DNA of 24,673 nt, taken from NCBI GenBank assembly GCA_964364745.1, contig CAYINJ010000007.1, forward strand, positions 1 to 24,673, written 5' to 3'. The translations under genes and the position numbers were made by a program. This DNA is from CAYINJ01 sp964364745 (lineage in GTDB: Bacteria > Patescibacteriota > Patescibacteriia > JACRDY01). The notes below the pieces were generated by a model. The model worked only from the letters and a program-made list of their open reading frames with translations. It was not told the origin of the DNA and did not search any database. Every line of letters starts with the position of its first letter. The first letter of the stretch is position 1. Shown here one piece after another: positions 1 to 5,853 of the stretch.

Positions 1-897
1 GACGTAGATGTTGTCAATGCCCAGCGCTTTTTCCAAATAACTAATCCCCGCTTCGGTCAATGTCGCGGCGCGCATCTTTTCATCCACGTTATAGTGTTCA
101 TTCTCGCGTAAGTTCTGGACTAGCTTCGCGAATTGATAATACTGATTGGTGGACTCTTCCGCCGCGGCGGAGATAATCAACGGCGTGCGGGCTTCATCGA
201 TCAAGATGGAGTCAATTTCGTCGACGATGGCGTATTCTAAACTGCGTTGGACCCGGTCGGTGGCTTTGACCGCCATGTTGTCGCGCAGATAATCAAAGCC
301 AAACTCGTTATTGGTGCCGTAGATGATGTCAGTCGCGTAGGCCGCCTGCCGGGTACAAGGCGTCACGCGATCAACTACTTGCTCGCTGGTGTTAGTCGGA
401 TCATAGCGAAACGACACCCCCTGATTTTGGTTGATCCCCACCGTCAGCCCTAGAAAGTGATAAATCTGACCCATCCAGCAGGCGTCACGCTTAGCTAGAT
501 AGTCGTTGACCGTGACGACGTGGACCCCTTGACCAGCTAAGGCGCGGGCATAAATTGCCAAAGTCGAGGTCAGTGTTTTTCCTTCCCCGGTTTTCATTTC
601 CGCAATCTTACCAGTATAGAGCGCGTAACCCCCGATTAACTGGACATCAAAATGCCGCTGACCCAAGGTGCGGCAGGCGGCTTCCCGCACCGTGGCAAAG
701 ATCGGCACGAGTAATTCATCCGTGGTTTTACCGGCAGCCAAAGCCGCCCGAAACTCACTGGTCTTCGCGGCTAACTGTTCGTCGGACAATTTCTGCCATT
801 CCGCTTCCAGGGCGTTAACCGGATTGACAATTTGTTTGGTAATCGCCGCTAATTCTTTCGCCGTCGGATCCCCAAAAATCTTGGAAAATAAAGCCAT
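1..897 (-). CDS. secA: Preprotein translocase ATPase SecA, N-terminal part (gene runs off the window)
   Basis: SecA is the ATPase motor that pushes unfolded preproteins through the SecYEG channel at the cytoplasmic membrane. The 299 N-terminal codons are present and the reading frame stays open to base 1, so the C-terminal two thirds lie outside. The start is the ATG at 897 (MALFSKIFGDPT). Visible are the Walker A motif TGEGKT at about residues 103-108 inside AEMKTGEGKT, the NDYLAKRD segment near 131-138, the YGTNNEFGFDYLRDN segment near 193-207, and the DEAD-type Walker B region VDEIDSILIDEARTPLIIS at about 225-243. These match nucleotide-binding domain 1 and the start of the preprotein cross-linking domain. 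It lies downstream of hpf on the same strand, an order also known from Firmicutes, but has its own promoter candidate. No SD is present before the start. Confidence 0.97.
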   Translation of the reverse strand, partial: MALFSKIFGDPTAKELAAITKQIVNPVNALEAEWQKLSDEQLAAKTSEFRAALAAGKTTDELLVPIFATVREAACRTLGQRHFDVQLIGGYALYTGKIAEMKTGEGKTLTSTLAIYARALAGQGVHVVTVNDYLAKRDACWMGQIYHFLGLTVGINQNQGVSFRYDPTNTSEQVVDRVTPCTRQAAYATDIIYGTNNEFGFDYLRDNMAVKATDRVQRSLEYAIVDEIDSILIDEARTPLIISAAAEESTNQYYQFAKLVQNLRENEHYNVDEKMRAATLTEAGISYLEKALGIDNIYV

Positions 898-932
898 AAT
901 AACAGAAAAAACCGGTATTAATAGCGGTTTAA

Positions 933-961
933 AGTGTATCAGACCAGACCTTAATTGTAAA
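933..961 (-). promoter_or_regulatory. Candidate sigma70-type promoter of secA
   Basis: On the minus strand a -35 box TTTACA (956-961) and a -10 box TACACT (933-938) are separated by exactly 17 bases. Transcription would begin near 926 and give a leader of about 28 nt with no SD. The boxes match consensus at five and four of six positions. The 151-bp gap between hpf and secA otherwise shows nothing clear, and I could not find a convincing hpf terminator in it. Confidence 0.55.
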
Positions 962-1048
962 CAGTTTACGGCGTTTTTTGGCGGCGCTCACGGGCAAAGA
1001 AAGTAGCTCGTGCCTGGGTTGATGAAGGTATGAATCATGGCTGGTTGG

Positions 1049-1378
1049 TTACTGTCTCGGTCGCCGAACCGCGTCCCGCTTTTTTTCTTTAAAGTCCTTC
1101 AACATCAACGCCATGTGTTCTTTGGCTTTATCAATGGCCTTGTACAGGTCATCGGCGGTTTTTTCGACCCGCAGCAGCTTACCCGGCACTTCGACATTGA
1201 GCTCGGCCCGAAAAATTTTACCTTTATGGTGGTGGTGGGTGGTGACCGCTACTTCGGCACTGACGCCGGTAATCTGATGATAATATTTTTCTAAAGCGGC
1301 AACTTTCTTCTCCACGTGGGAGCGAATGGCATCCGTCAGCTCCGTGCCGGTGGCTTTAATGGTGGGGATCAGGGGCAT
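1049..1378 (-). CDS. hpf: Ribosome hibernation-promoting factor, short form (HPF/RaiA family)
   Basis: A 109-residue protein of the HPF/RaiA (sigma-54 modulation protein) family, which binds the 30S decoding region and keeps idle ribosomes inactive. The family pattern is visible: IKATGTELTDAIRSHVEKKVAALEKYY at the start, a central strand region with a run of four histidines (HHHHKGKIFRAELNVEVPG), and the helix KTADDLYKAIDKAKEHMALMLKDFKEK. It has only the N-terminal domain; the C-terminal dimerisation domain of long HPF proteins, common outside Proteobacteria, is absent, and the protein ends in a short basic tail. The ATG at 1378 is preceded by no SD. It follows murB by 18 bases and probably shares the murC-murB transcript. 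Confidence 0.9.
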   Translation of the reverse strand: MPLIPTIKATGTELTDAIRSHVEKKVAALEKYYHQITGVSAEVAVTTHHHHKGKIFRAELNVEVPGKLLRVEKTADDLYKAIDKAKEHMALMLKDFKEKKRDAVRRPRQ

Positions 1379-1396
1379 AATTTGATCGTTGATGAA

Positions 1397-2347
1397 TTAG
1401 AAACCAACGTATTGAATTTCTTCTTCCAGTTGTAAGCCGGTTTTATCGCGGACCTGTTGCTTGATTAAACTGACCAGGGCAATGACGTCTTTAGCGGTGG
1501 CATGGCCAGTATTAATAATGATGTTCCCGTGTTTCGGCGAGATCTGAGCGCCCCCAATTTTTTTGCCGCGGAGGTCGAGCCGATCGACGATGTACCCGAC
1601 TGCTAATTTACCATGTTTCGTCGCGTCGGCGAATGCTGCCGGTGACACCCCCAAGGCCGGCGCCAATTTAGCGGCTTGATCAAATCCCCGCAGCTCTATA
1701 TTTTTGAACACCGATCCGGCCGACGGCTCAATCGGATGGCGGGCGGCGCGTTGCCGAAGATATTCATTGACCGCCGCGCGTAGTTCACTGATCACGCCTT
1801 TCCGGAGTTCCAAAACGGCCGTTAAAATGACGAATTTCTGCTCTTTTATTTTACTGGTTCGGTAACGGAAGGCACACTCGGCCGCGGTTAACCAGACGGC
1901 TTGTTTGCCATTAAACACCAATACTTTGCGCGTCAGTTCGCCAATATCGTGCCCCCAGGCGCCGGCATTGCCTCGCACGGCACCGCCCACCGTGCCAGGA
2001 ATCCCAGCTAAGTATTCAGCGCCAGCCAGGCCGGACTCGACACATTGATCGACAAAATAACCCAAGTTAACGCCCGACCCGGAAGTCACGACGCCATCCA
2101 CGATATTGAAATCAACATTTTCATCCTTAATCACTAGACCATCGAAACCCTCATCACTGACTAAGATGTTACTCCCCTGGCCTAGCAAAAATACCGGCAA
2201 CTGCTTGTCGGCCGCCCAGGATAAGGCTGTTTGCATGTCCGCCGCGGTTTTGGCTAGATAGAAATACCCCGCCGGGCCACCAATTTTAAAAGTGGTGTAG
2301 GGGGCGAGAACAACCCGTTCTTGGAGATCACGAGAAAACATAGCCAT
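1397..2347 (-). CDS. murB: UDP-N-acetylenolpyruvoylglucosamine reductase MurB
   Basis: MurB uses FAD and NADPH to reduce UDP-GlcNAc-enolpyruvate to UDP-MurNAc in cytoplasmic peptidoglycan precursor synthesis. The 316-residue protein shows the FAD-binding segment LGQGSNILVSDEGFDGLVI (about 55-73), GIPGTVGGAVRGNAG (115-129), the YRTS motif (162-165), the catalytic-serine segment SAGSVFKN (209-216, Ser212) and the C-terminal LEEEIQYVG element that carries the acidic catalytic residue. I chose the ATG at 2347 because its A is also the last base of the murC stop codon (TAATG junction), which suggests translational coupling. A longer reading upstream would lie inside murC. A second ATG two codons later is possible. 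Order murC-murB matches the common dcw-type arrangement. Confidence 0.95.
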   Translation of the reverse strand: MAMFSRDLQERVVLAPYTTFKIGGPAGYFYLAKTAADMQTALSWAADKQLPVFLLGQGSNILVSDEGFDGLVIKDENVDFNIVDGVVTSGSGVNLGYFVDQCVESGLAGAEYLAGIPGTVGGAVRGNAGAWGHDIGELTRKVLVFNGKQAVWLTAAECAFRYRTSKIKEQKFVILTAVLELRKGVISELRAAVNEYLRQRAARHPIEPSAGSVFKNIELRGFDQAAKLAPALGVSPAAFADATKHGKLAVGYIVDRLDLRGKKIGGAQISPKHGNIIINTGHATAKDVIALVSLIKQQVRDKTGLQLEEEIQYVGF

Positions 2348-3669
2348 TATTTTTTGCGGCGCAATTTTTGGAGCAACAACGTGCCAACGCGCCAATTTTC
2401 ACCGGCGCCAACCGTCAAAATCACGTCGCCGCGGTGATAATCTCCAGCCAGATAGGTCGCCACCTCTTCTATCGTACCACGGTAGGCCGCCCGGTGACCA
2501 TGTTGATTTATTTCAGTCACCAGATCATCGGCGGTAACCGTTCGGCGGTCTTCTCTGGCCGAGCTAAAAATATCGAGGATAATTACTTCGTCCGCCAAAC
2601 CAAATGCCCGGCCGAAGTCCGCCAAGAGCGCTTGGGTGCGACTGTAGCTGTGCGACTGAAACACGACTCGCAAGCGTTTGGTGGGGAATTTAGCCCGCGC
2701 GGCTTGCAGCATTTTCTGAATCTCGACGGGATGATGGGCATAATCATCATAGATTAATACCCCTTGAGCTTGGCCGATCAGTTCAAACCGCCGCTTGGCC
2801 CCCTGAAATCGGCTCAGGGCTCGCGCTGCCGCCGGGACCGATAGCCCCAGGGCCTCAATCATTTTTAACACGGCAGTGGCGTTCCATTGGTTGTGTTCGC
2901 CGGGGATTTTAAGGCGACGAGTCGTGGTGTTCTTTCGTCCATAGCCAATCACGCGACAGCGGGCCACTTTTGCAATCACTCGCACCTGCGGATCATCAGT
3001 AAAGGCCACTAAGACCCCGGTTTTCGGAATCCGACGAACAAACCGCTTGAACACCGCCGTATAGGCCGCTTGATTTTTGAAATAATCAGGGTGATCGAAG
3101 TCGGCCGAGGTTAGAATCACCGCTTGCGGAGTATAGTGGCGCAGTTTGTTTTGATATTCATCGGCTTCAACCACAAAATACTTCCCCTGCCCCACCCGAG
3201 CGTTACCACCAATTTGTTCCACCGTCGAGCCAACAACCACCAATGGATCTTGGCCTAATTCCTGTAAAACATAACCTAGCATCCCCGTGGTAGTAGTTTT
3301 GCCGTGCGTGCCACAAACCGCAATACCGTAGTGTCCGGCAAAGAGTTGCCCCAGCGCCTCGGGGTAGCTCAACATTGGGATCTTTAATTTTCTCGCCCGG
3401 ACGAACTCCGGGCTGTTATGGCGGCCATAAGCGGTGGAATAGATCAGCAGATCAATCTGTTGGGTAATATTTTTTGGTGAAAATGGCAATACCCGAATCT
3501 TTTCTCGTCGCAAGACGTCGTCGGTAAAGAAGCGGTCGGCCACATCGCTGCCCCAGACCTTTTTTTGTTGATGTTTAAAAACCTGGGCTAAGGCCGTCAT
3601 GCCGGCACCTTTGATGCCCAGGAGATAGATATTTTTAACTCGATCCAGTGATTGTTTTGGTTTCGTCAT
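2347..3669 (-). CDS. murC: UDP-N-acetylmuramate--L-alanine ligase MurC
   Basis: MurC joins L-alanine to UDP-MurNAc with ATP hydrolysis, the first step of stem-peptide assembly. The 440-residue protein has the N-terminal Rossmann motif LLGIKGAGM (16-24), the Mur ligase ATP-binding loop GTHGKTTTT (120-128), the EADEYQNKL segment near 168-176, and YDDYAHHP (307-314) of the C-terminal domain. The ATG at 3669 was chosen over an in-frame upstream start because a strong promoter lies between the two, and the family N-terminus begins around here. With the -10 box ending at 3679, the transcript would start within a few bases of the ATG, so the mRNA is probably leaderless or nearly so. It overlaps murB by one base. 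Confidence 0.96.
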   Translation of the reverse strand: MTKPKQSLDRVKNIYLLGIKGAGMTALAQVFKHQQKKVWGSDVADRFFTDDVLRREKIRVLPFSPKNITQQIDLLIYSTAYGRHNSPEFVRARKLKIPMLSYPEALGQLFAGHYGIAVCGTHGKTTTTGMLGYVLQELGQDPLVVVGSTVEQIGGNARVGQGKYFVVEADEYQNKLRHYTPQAVILTSADFDHPDYFKNQAAYTAVFKRFVRRIPKTGVLVAFTDDPQVRVIAKVARCRVIGYGRKNTTTRRLKIPGEHNQWNATAVLKMIEALGLSVPAAARALSRFQGAKRRFELIGQAQGVLIYDDYAHHPVEIQKMLQAARAKFPTKRLRVVFQSHSYSRTQALLADFGRAFGLADEVIILDIFSSAREDRRTVTADDLVTEINQHGHRAAYRGTIEEVATYLAGDYHRGDVILTVGAGENWRVGTLLLQKLRRKK

Positions 3670-3678
3670 AACACTAAC

Positions 3679-3707
3679 ATTATAGCGCAATGTTGCGCGA
3701 ATGTCAG
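3679..3707 (-). promoter_or_regulatory. murC promoter with a perfect inverted repeat in its spacer
   Basis: Minus-strand -35 CTGACA (3702-3707) and -10 TATAAT (3679-3684) are separated by exactly 17 bases. The spacer holds the perfect inverted repeat GCGCAA-TG-TTGCGC (3685-3698), placed where a bound repressor would block RNA polymerase. Transcription should start about 3672, only two or three bases before the murC ATG. The promoter is back to back with the plus-strand leader promoter beginning at 3716. Confidence 0.75.
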
Positions 3708-3715
3708 CTGTGGTC

Positions 3716-3744
3716 TTGACTCTCCGGCCAAAGCTTTCTATACT
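3716..3744 (+). promoter_or_regulatory. Sigma70-type promoter of the glyA leader RNA
   Basis: Plus-strand -35 TTGACT (3716-3721) and -10 TATACT (3739-3744) have a 17-base spacer; each box matches consensus at five of six positions. The expected start is about 3750-3752. The next gene downstream on this strand is glyA at 4007, after a structured leader and a terminator. Confidence 0.8.
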
Positions 3745-3750
3745 AGAAAT

Positions 3751-3934
3751 GAACCCTTGACCGGAGGCCAGCATGAGGCGCTATATGTTGCGTCCGATCG
3801 CCAACTGCTCCGAGGGCTGTCCGTGGTCGTCCTGGGCATGACATCGCTAAACTGCCTCAGCCGCGGGTCGTCTCGACAGACACCAGACCCTGGCTGTCAC
3901 AGCCCAAAAGATCTCCGGTCGCCGGCGGTCTTTT
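3751..3934 (+). ncRNA. Structured leader RNA upstream of glyA, candidate attenuator/riboswitch or small RNA
   Basis: The segment between a strong promoter and a strong terminator can fold into an ordered structure by eye. P1 pairs 3758-3767 with 3912-3921 (10 pairs, eight Watson-Crick and two G-U). P2 pairs AGCA (3770-3773) with TGCT (3806-3809) and GGCG (3777-3780) with CGCC (3799-3802). P3 pairs GGGCTGT (3814-3820) with ACAGCCC (3899-3905), enclosing a hairpin 3826-3842 and a GGGTC/GACCC hairpin 3865-3890. P1 uses bases 3912-3921, which also form the terminator stem, so P1 and terminator exclude each other. Alternative pairs exist, for example 3774-3779 with 3854-3859. I compared it from memory with SRP RNA, RNase P RNA, tmRNA, T-box, glycine, THF, SAM-I, TPP and cobalamin motifs and saw no match. 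A 6S-like RNA remains possible on size alone. Folding was done by hand. Confidence 0.6.
3773..3841 (+). CDS. Possible 22-codon leader peptide inside the glyA leader
   Basis: An ATG at 3773 follows a GGAGG (3763-3767) at a spacing of five bases and opens a 22-codon frame ending in TGA at 3839-3841. The predicted peptide begins MRRYMLRPIAN and includes three serines, one glycine, two cysteines and two tryptophans. An SD-like match is notable because most genes here have none. The GGAGG lies in the 5' strand of helix P1, so ribosome access and antiterminator formation would compete. This may be chance: the frame is short and overlaps RNA helices. Confidence 0.3.
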   Translation: MRRYMLRPIANCSEGCPWSSWA

Positions 3935-3937
3935 CTT
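3906..3937 (+). terminator. Intrinsic terminator ending the glyA leader
   Basis: AAAAGATC (3906-3913) pairs with GGTCTTTT (3927-3934) including one G-U; after one T/C mismatch, CCGG (3915-3918) pairs with CCGG (3922-3925) around a three-base loop. The descending arm runs into TTTTCTTAT. It lies 72 bases before glyA, so readthrough would be needed for the leader promoter to express glyA. On the opposite strand the stem also ends in TCTTTT. Confidence 0.8.
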
Positions 3938-3966
3938 ATCCTCTGGTCGACTCAAAACGAATGGCG

Positions 3967-3972
3967 TATACT
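3967..3972 (+). promoter_or_regulatory. Possible proximal -10 box for glyA
   Basis: TATACT at 3967-3972 would place a start near 3979 and a 28-nt leader for glyA. No good -35 lies at 16-18 bases upstream (best TGGTCG, three of six) and there is no extended -10. If used, glyA would be at least partly independent of the upstream leader RNA. Confidence 0.3.
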
Positions 3973-4006
3973 ACCTCCCACTGACTTCATTTAATACCTC
4001 CTCTTT

Positions 4007-5284
4007 ATGAAATTTAACTTTCTGACGGCGGCCGATCCCGCCATCGCCGCGTTGATCAACCAAGAACTGGGCCGCCAACGAGATGGCCTAGAAATGATTG
4101 CTTCAGAAAACTTTGTTTCCCCGGCCGTGTTGGAAGCCATGGGGACGGTCTTAACTAATAAATATTCCGAAGGGCTACCGAAAAAACGCTATTATGCCGG
4201 TAACGAGTTTATCGATCAAGTCGAGCAGCTCGCCATCGACCGAGCTAAAGAGTTGCTGCGGGCGCCCCACGTCAATGTTCAGCCCCACTCCGGCGCCCAA
4301 GCCAACGCCGCGGCTTATCTGGCGATTCTGCAGCCGGGCGACACCATTTTGGGCATGCGCCTCGACCATGGTGGCCACTTGACCCACGGTAGCCCAGTTA
4401 ATTTCTCCGGTAAGTTTTATCACTTCGTGGCTTATGGCGTCGGAACTGATGGCTATATTGATTATGATCAAGTGGCCGCGCTGGCCCGTGAACACAAGCC
4501 AAAGCTGATTCTTTGCGGTGCTAGTGCCTACCCTCGGACCATTGACTTCGCTCGTTTCCGGGCGATTGCTGACGAAGTTGGGGCCTATCTTATGGCCGAC
4601 ATTGCCCATATCGCCGGTCTCGTCGCGGTCGGTCTCCATCCTGACACTTGGCCACACTGTGACATCGTCACCACCACCACACACAAGACCCTCCGGGGGC
4701 CGCGAGGCGGTCTGTTAACCAGCCAAATCGCTGATCGCCTCCACCCCGATGACAAGAAAAACCTAGCCCAGAAAATTGACTCGGCCGTGTTTCCCGGCAC
4801 CCAAGGGGGGCCGCTTGAACACATTATTGCCGCCAAGGCCGTTGCCTTTGGTGAAGCGTTGAAACCCGACTTCAAGGTCTATCAACAGCAGATTTTAGAC
4901 AATGCCCAGGCCTTAGCCAGGGGTCTGCTCGCTGAAGGGGCGACTTTGGTCAGCGGTGGGACGGATAATCATTTAGTGCTCGTCGACGTCAACGCCTTGG
5001 GACTCTCGGGAAAAATTGCTGAAAGCACCTTAGAGCAAGCTAACATTCACGCCAACAAAAATGCCATTCCCAACGACACTCGCTCGCCCTTTGATCCATC
5101 TGGCTTGCGGCTTGGCAGTCCAGCGTTGACCACTCGTGGCTTTACGCCAGCCGATATGCATTTAGTCGCCCAGTTAATTATGAAAATTCTCAAATCACCG
5201 GCGGATGCAGCCGTGGCCACCGCTGTGGCGGCGGAAGTTAAGTCACTGACCGCCGCCCACCCTCTCTACCCCGAACTGGGATAG
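4007..5284 (+). CDS. glyA: Serine hydroxymethyltransferase GlyA
   Basis: GlyA is the cytoplasmic PLP enzyme that interconverts serine plus tetrahydrofolate with glycine plus 5,10-methylene-tetrahydrofolate, feeding one-carbon units to nucleotide and methionine synthesis. The 425-residue length is normal. Visible are GLEMIASENFVSP (27-39), NKYSEGLPKKRYYAGNE (51-67), the VQPHSGAQANAAAY segment (91-104), ADIAHIAGLVA (197-207) and the PLP-lysine motif TTTTHKTLRGPRGG (222-235, Lys227). The ATG at 4007 is the natural family start; the bases before it contain CCTCCT, the complement of an SD, and no SD. Transcription probably comes from 3716-3744 through the leader, from a weak proximal -10, or both. 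A terminator follows directly. Confidence 0.97.
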   Translation: MKFNFLTAADPAIAALINQELGRQRDGLEMIASENFVSPAVLEAMGTVLTNKYSEGLPKKRYYAGNEFIDQVEQLAIDRAKELLRAPHVNVQPHSGAQANAAAYLAILQPGDTILGMRLDHGGHLTHGSPVNFSGKFYHFVAYGVGTDGYIDYDQVAALAREHKPKLILCGASAYPRTIDFARFRAIADEVGAYLMADIAHIAGLVAVGLHPDTWPHCDIVTTTTHKTLRGPRGGLLTSQIADRLHPDDKKNLAQKIDSAVFPGTQGGPLEHIIAAKAVAFGEALKPDFKVYQQQILDNAQALARGLLAEGATLVSGGTDNHLVLVDVNALGLSGKIAESTLEQANIHANKNAIPNDTRSPFDPSGLRLGSPALTTRGFTPADMHLVAQLIMKILKSPADAAVATAVAAEVKSLTAAHPLYPELG

Positions 5285-5302
5285 TGATCATAAAAAGAAC
5301 CA

Positions 5303-5331
5303 CCCAGCTCCGCGGTGCGGGGCTGGGTTTT
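5303..5331. terminator. Bidirectional intrinsic terminator between glyA and the small convergent gene
   Basis: CCCAGCTCCGC (5303-5313) pairs with GCGGGGCTGGG (5317-5327), 11 pairs with one G-U and a three-base loop. The plus-strand side continues TTTTG, serving glyA. The minus-strand side continues GGTTCTTTTTATG, serving the gene at 5345-5671. Confidence 0.85.
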
Positions 5332-5344
5332 GTGGTCTGGGGGG

Positions 5345-5671
5345 CTAGAGCAACGCCAGTTGGCGTTGCGGTGGCCGCCGCGAAGTGGCGGTAGCGGCCG
5401 GCACTTTGATGACCACCCGAACTGGCACTCGGGCGGTGATGGCTGTTGGCTTGGTGGCCTCTTCGGCCATCCCGACCAGTAGTCCCCGCCGCTGGAGATC
5501 GCGGAGTCGTCGATACTCGTCGCTCGCTCCGTGGCGGAGTTTGTACGAGTGGAGCCAGCGGTTGACCGCGTCTGGCCCACTCTTGTAGCCGCCGGAGTGA
5601 CGGAGAGTGCCCGGCCGACCGGACATGTCACACTCATAGATGTGATACAAGTGGCACGGCTGAGCGCCCAT
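5345..5671 (-). CDS. Small unrecognised protein with its own promoter and strong SD
   Basis: I do not recognise this 108-residue protein. It begins MGAQPCHLYHIYECDMSGRP, continues through a basic middle (GPDAVNRWLHSYKLRHGASD followed by EYRRLRDLQRRGLLVG) and ends in a Pro/Arg/Val-rich tail. There is no signal peptide, membrane segment or Cys-pair motif. I chose the ATG at 5671 because AGGAGG (5678-5683) sits six bases before it; the in-frame ATG at 5677 directly abuts the SD and is unlikely. The gene has a promoter, palindromic sites at its start, and a terminator, so it is a complete monocistronic unit. It converges on glyA and diverges from dnaB. A longer ORF in another frame of the same strand lacks these signals. 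A basic nucleic-acid-binding role is only a guess from composition. Confidence 0.65.
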   Translation of the reverse strand: MGAQPCHLYHIYECDMSGRPGTLRHSGGYKSGPDAVNRWLHSYKLRHGASDEYRRLRDLQRRGLLVGMAEEATKPTAITARVPVRVVIKVPAATATSRRPPQRQLALL

Positions 5672-5691
5672 CGCCATCCTCCTAGTTGGTG

Positions 5692-5712
5692 GTTCAATGA
5701 ACTGTTAACAGT
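5692..5712. repeat. Adjacent palindromes at the start site of the small gene, operator candidates
   Basis: ACTGTTAACAGT (5701-5712) is a perfect 12-base palindrome overlapping the -10 box of the minus-strand promoter. It abuts GTTCA-A-TGAAC (5692-5702), a five-base inverted repeat with a one-base centre. Both fall over the -10 and transcription start, the usual place for repressor operators. The binding protein is unknown. Confidence 0.5.
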
Positions 5713-5737
5713 ATAGCATAAATGTAAAAAAAGTCAA
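5710..5737 (-). promoter_or_regulatory. Promoter of the small gene at 5345-5671
   Basis: Minus-strand -35 TTGACT (5732-5737), 16-base spacer, and -10 TATACT (5710-5715) preceded by TGC, an extended -10. The start would be about 5703, leaving a leader of about 30 nt that contains the SD AGGAGG. It points away from the dnaB promoter. Confidence 0.75.
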
Positions 5738-5803
5738 TTGGAAGTGCTAATTTTCCTTAAAAATAGCCTAAAAACCAGGGGATAAGCTGCGGATGATATT
5801 GTC

Positions 5804-5832
5804 TTGCTTGCCCCCGTCCGGCGGGGTACAAT
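5804..5832 (+). promoter_or_regulatory. Candidate dnaB promoter with inverted repeat in the spacer
   Basis: Plus-strand TTGCTT (5804-5809) and TACAAT (5827-5832) are 17 bases apart. The -35 match is only three of six. The spacer carries CCCCG-N5-CGGGG (5812-5826), an inverted repeat that could be an operator. The transcript would start near 5839, only about 15 bases before the dnaB ATG, with no SD. Confidence 0.5.
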
Positions 5833-5853
5833 GCAGACATATTTCGCACCATT

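Noticed and set aside
3751..3934. SRP RNA, RNase P RNA or tmRNA
   Set aside because: The conserved SRP GGAA/AGCAG apical motif, RNase P GAGGAAAGUCC core and tmRNA tRNA-like ends are not present.
3652..3984. 110-codon plus-strand ORF spanning the murC-glyA gap
   Set aside because: Its start lies upstream of the promoter at 3716-3744 and inside murC, it crosses the terminator, and the product looks random. The region is better explained as promoters plus structured RNA.
4175..4684. 169-codon ORF antisense to glyA
   Set aside because: A shadow of the strongly conserved glyA reading frame with no start signals of its own.
5345..5400. GC-rich repeats of the form GGCGG/CCGCC as a CRISPR or tandem array
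   Set aside because: Short irregular matches within coding sequence, without regular spacing or spacers.
5266..5697. 143-codon minus-strand ORF overlapping glyA's end and the small gene
   Set aside because: It lacks an SD at its start, overlaps the glyA coding end and the terminator, and has low-complexity Ser/Thr/Pro content. The 108-codon frame at 5345-5671 has the SD and fits between promoter and terminator.
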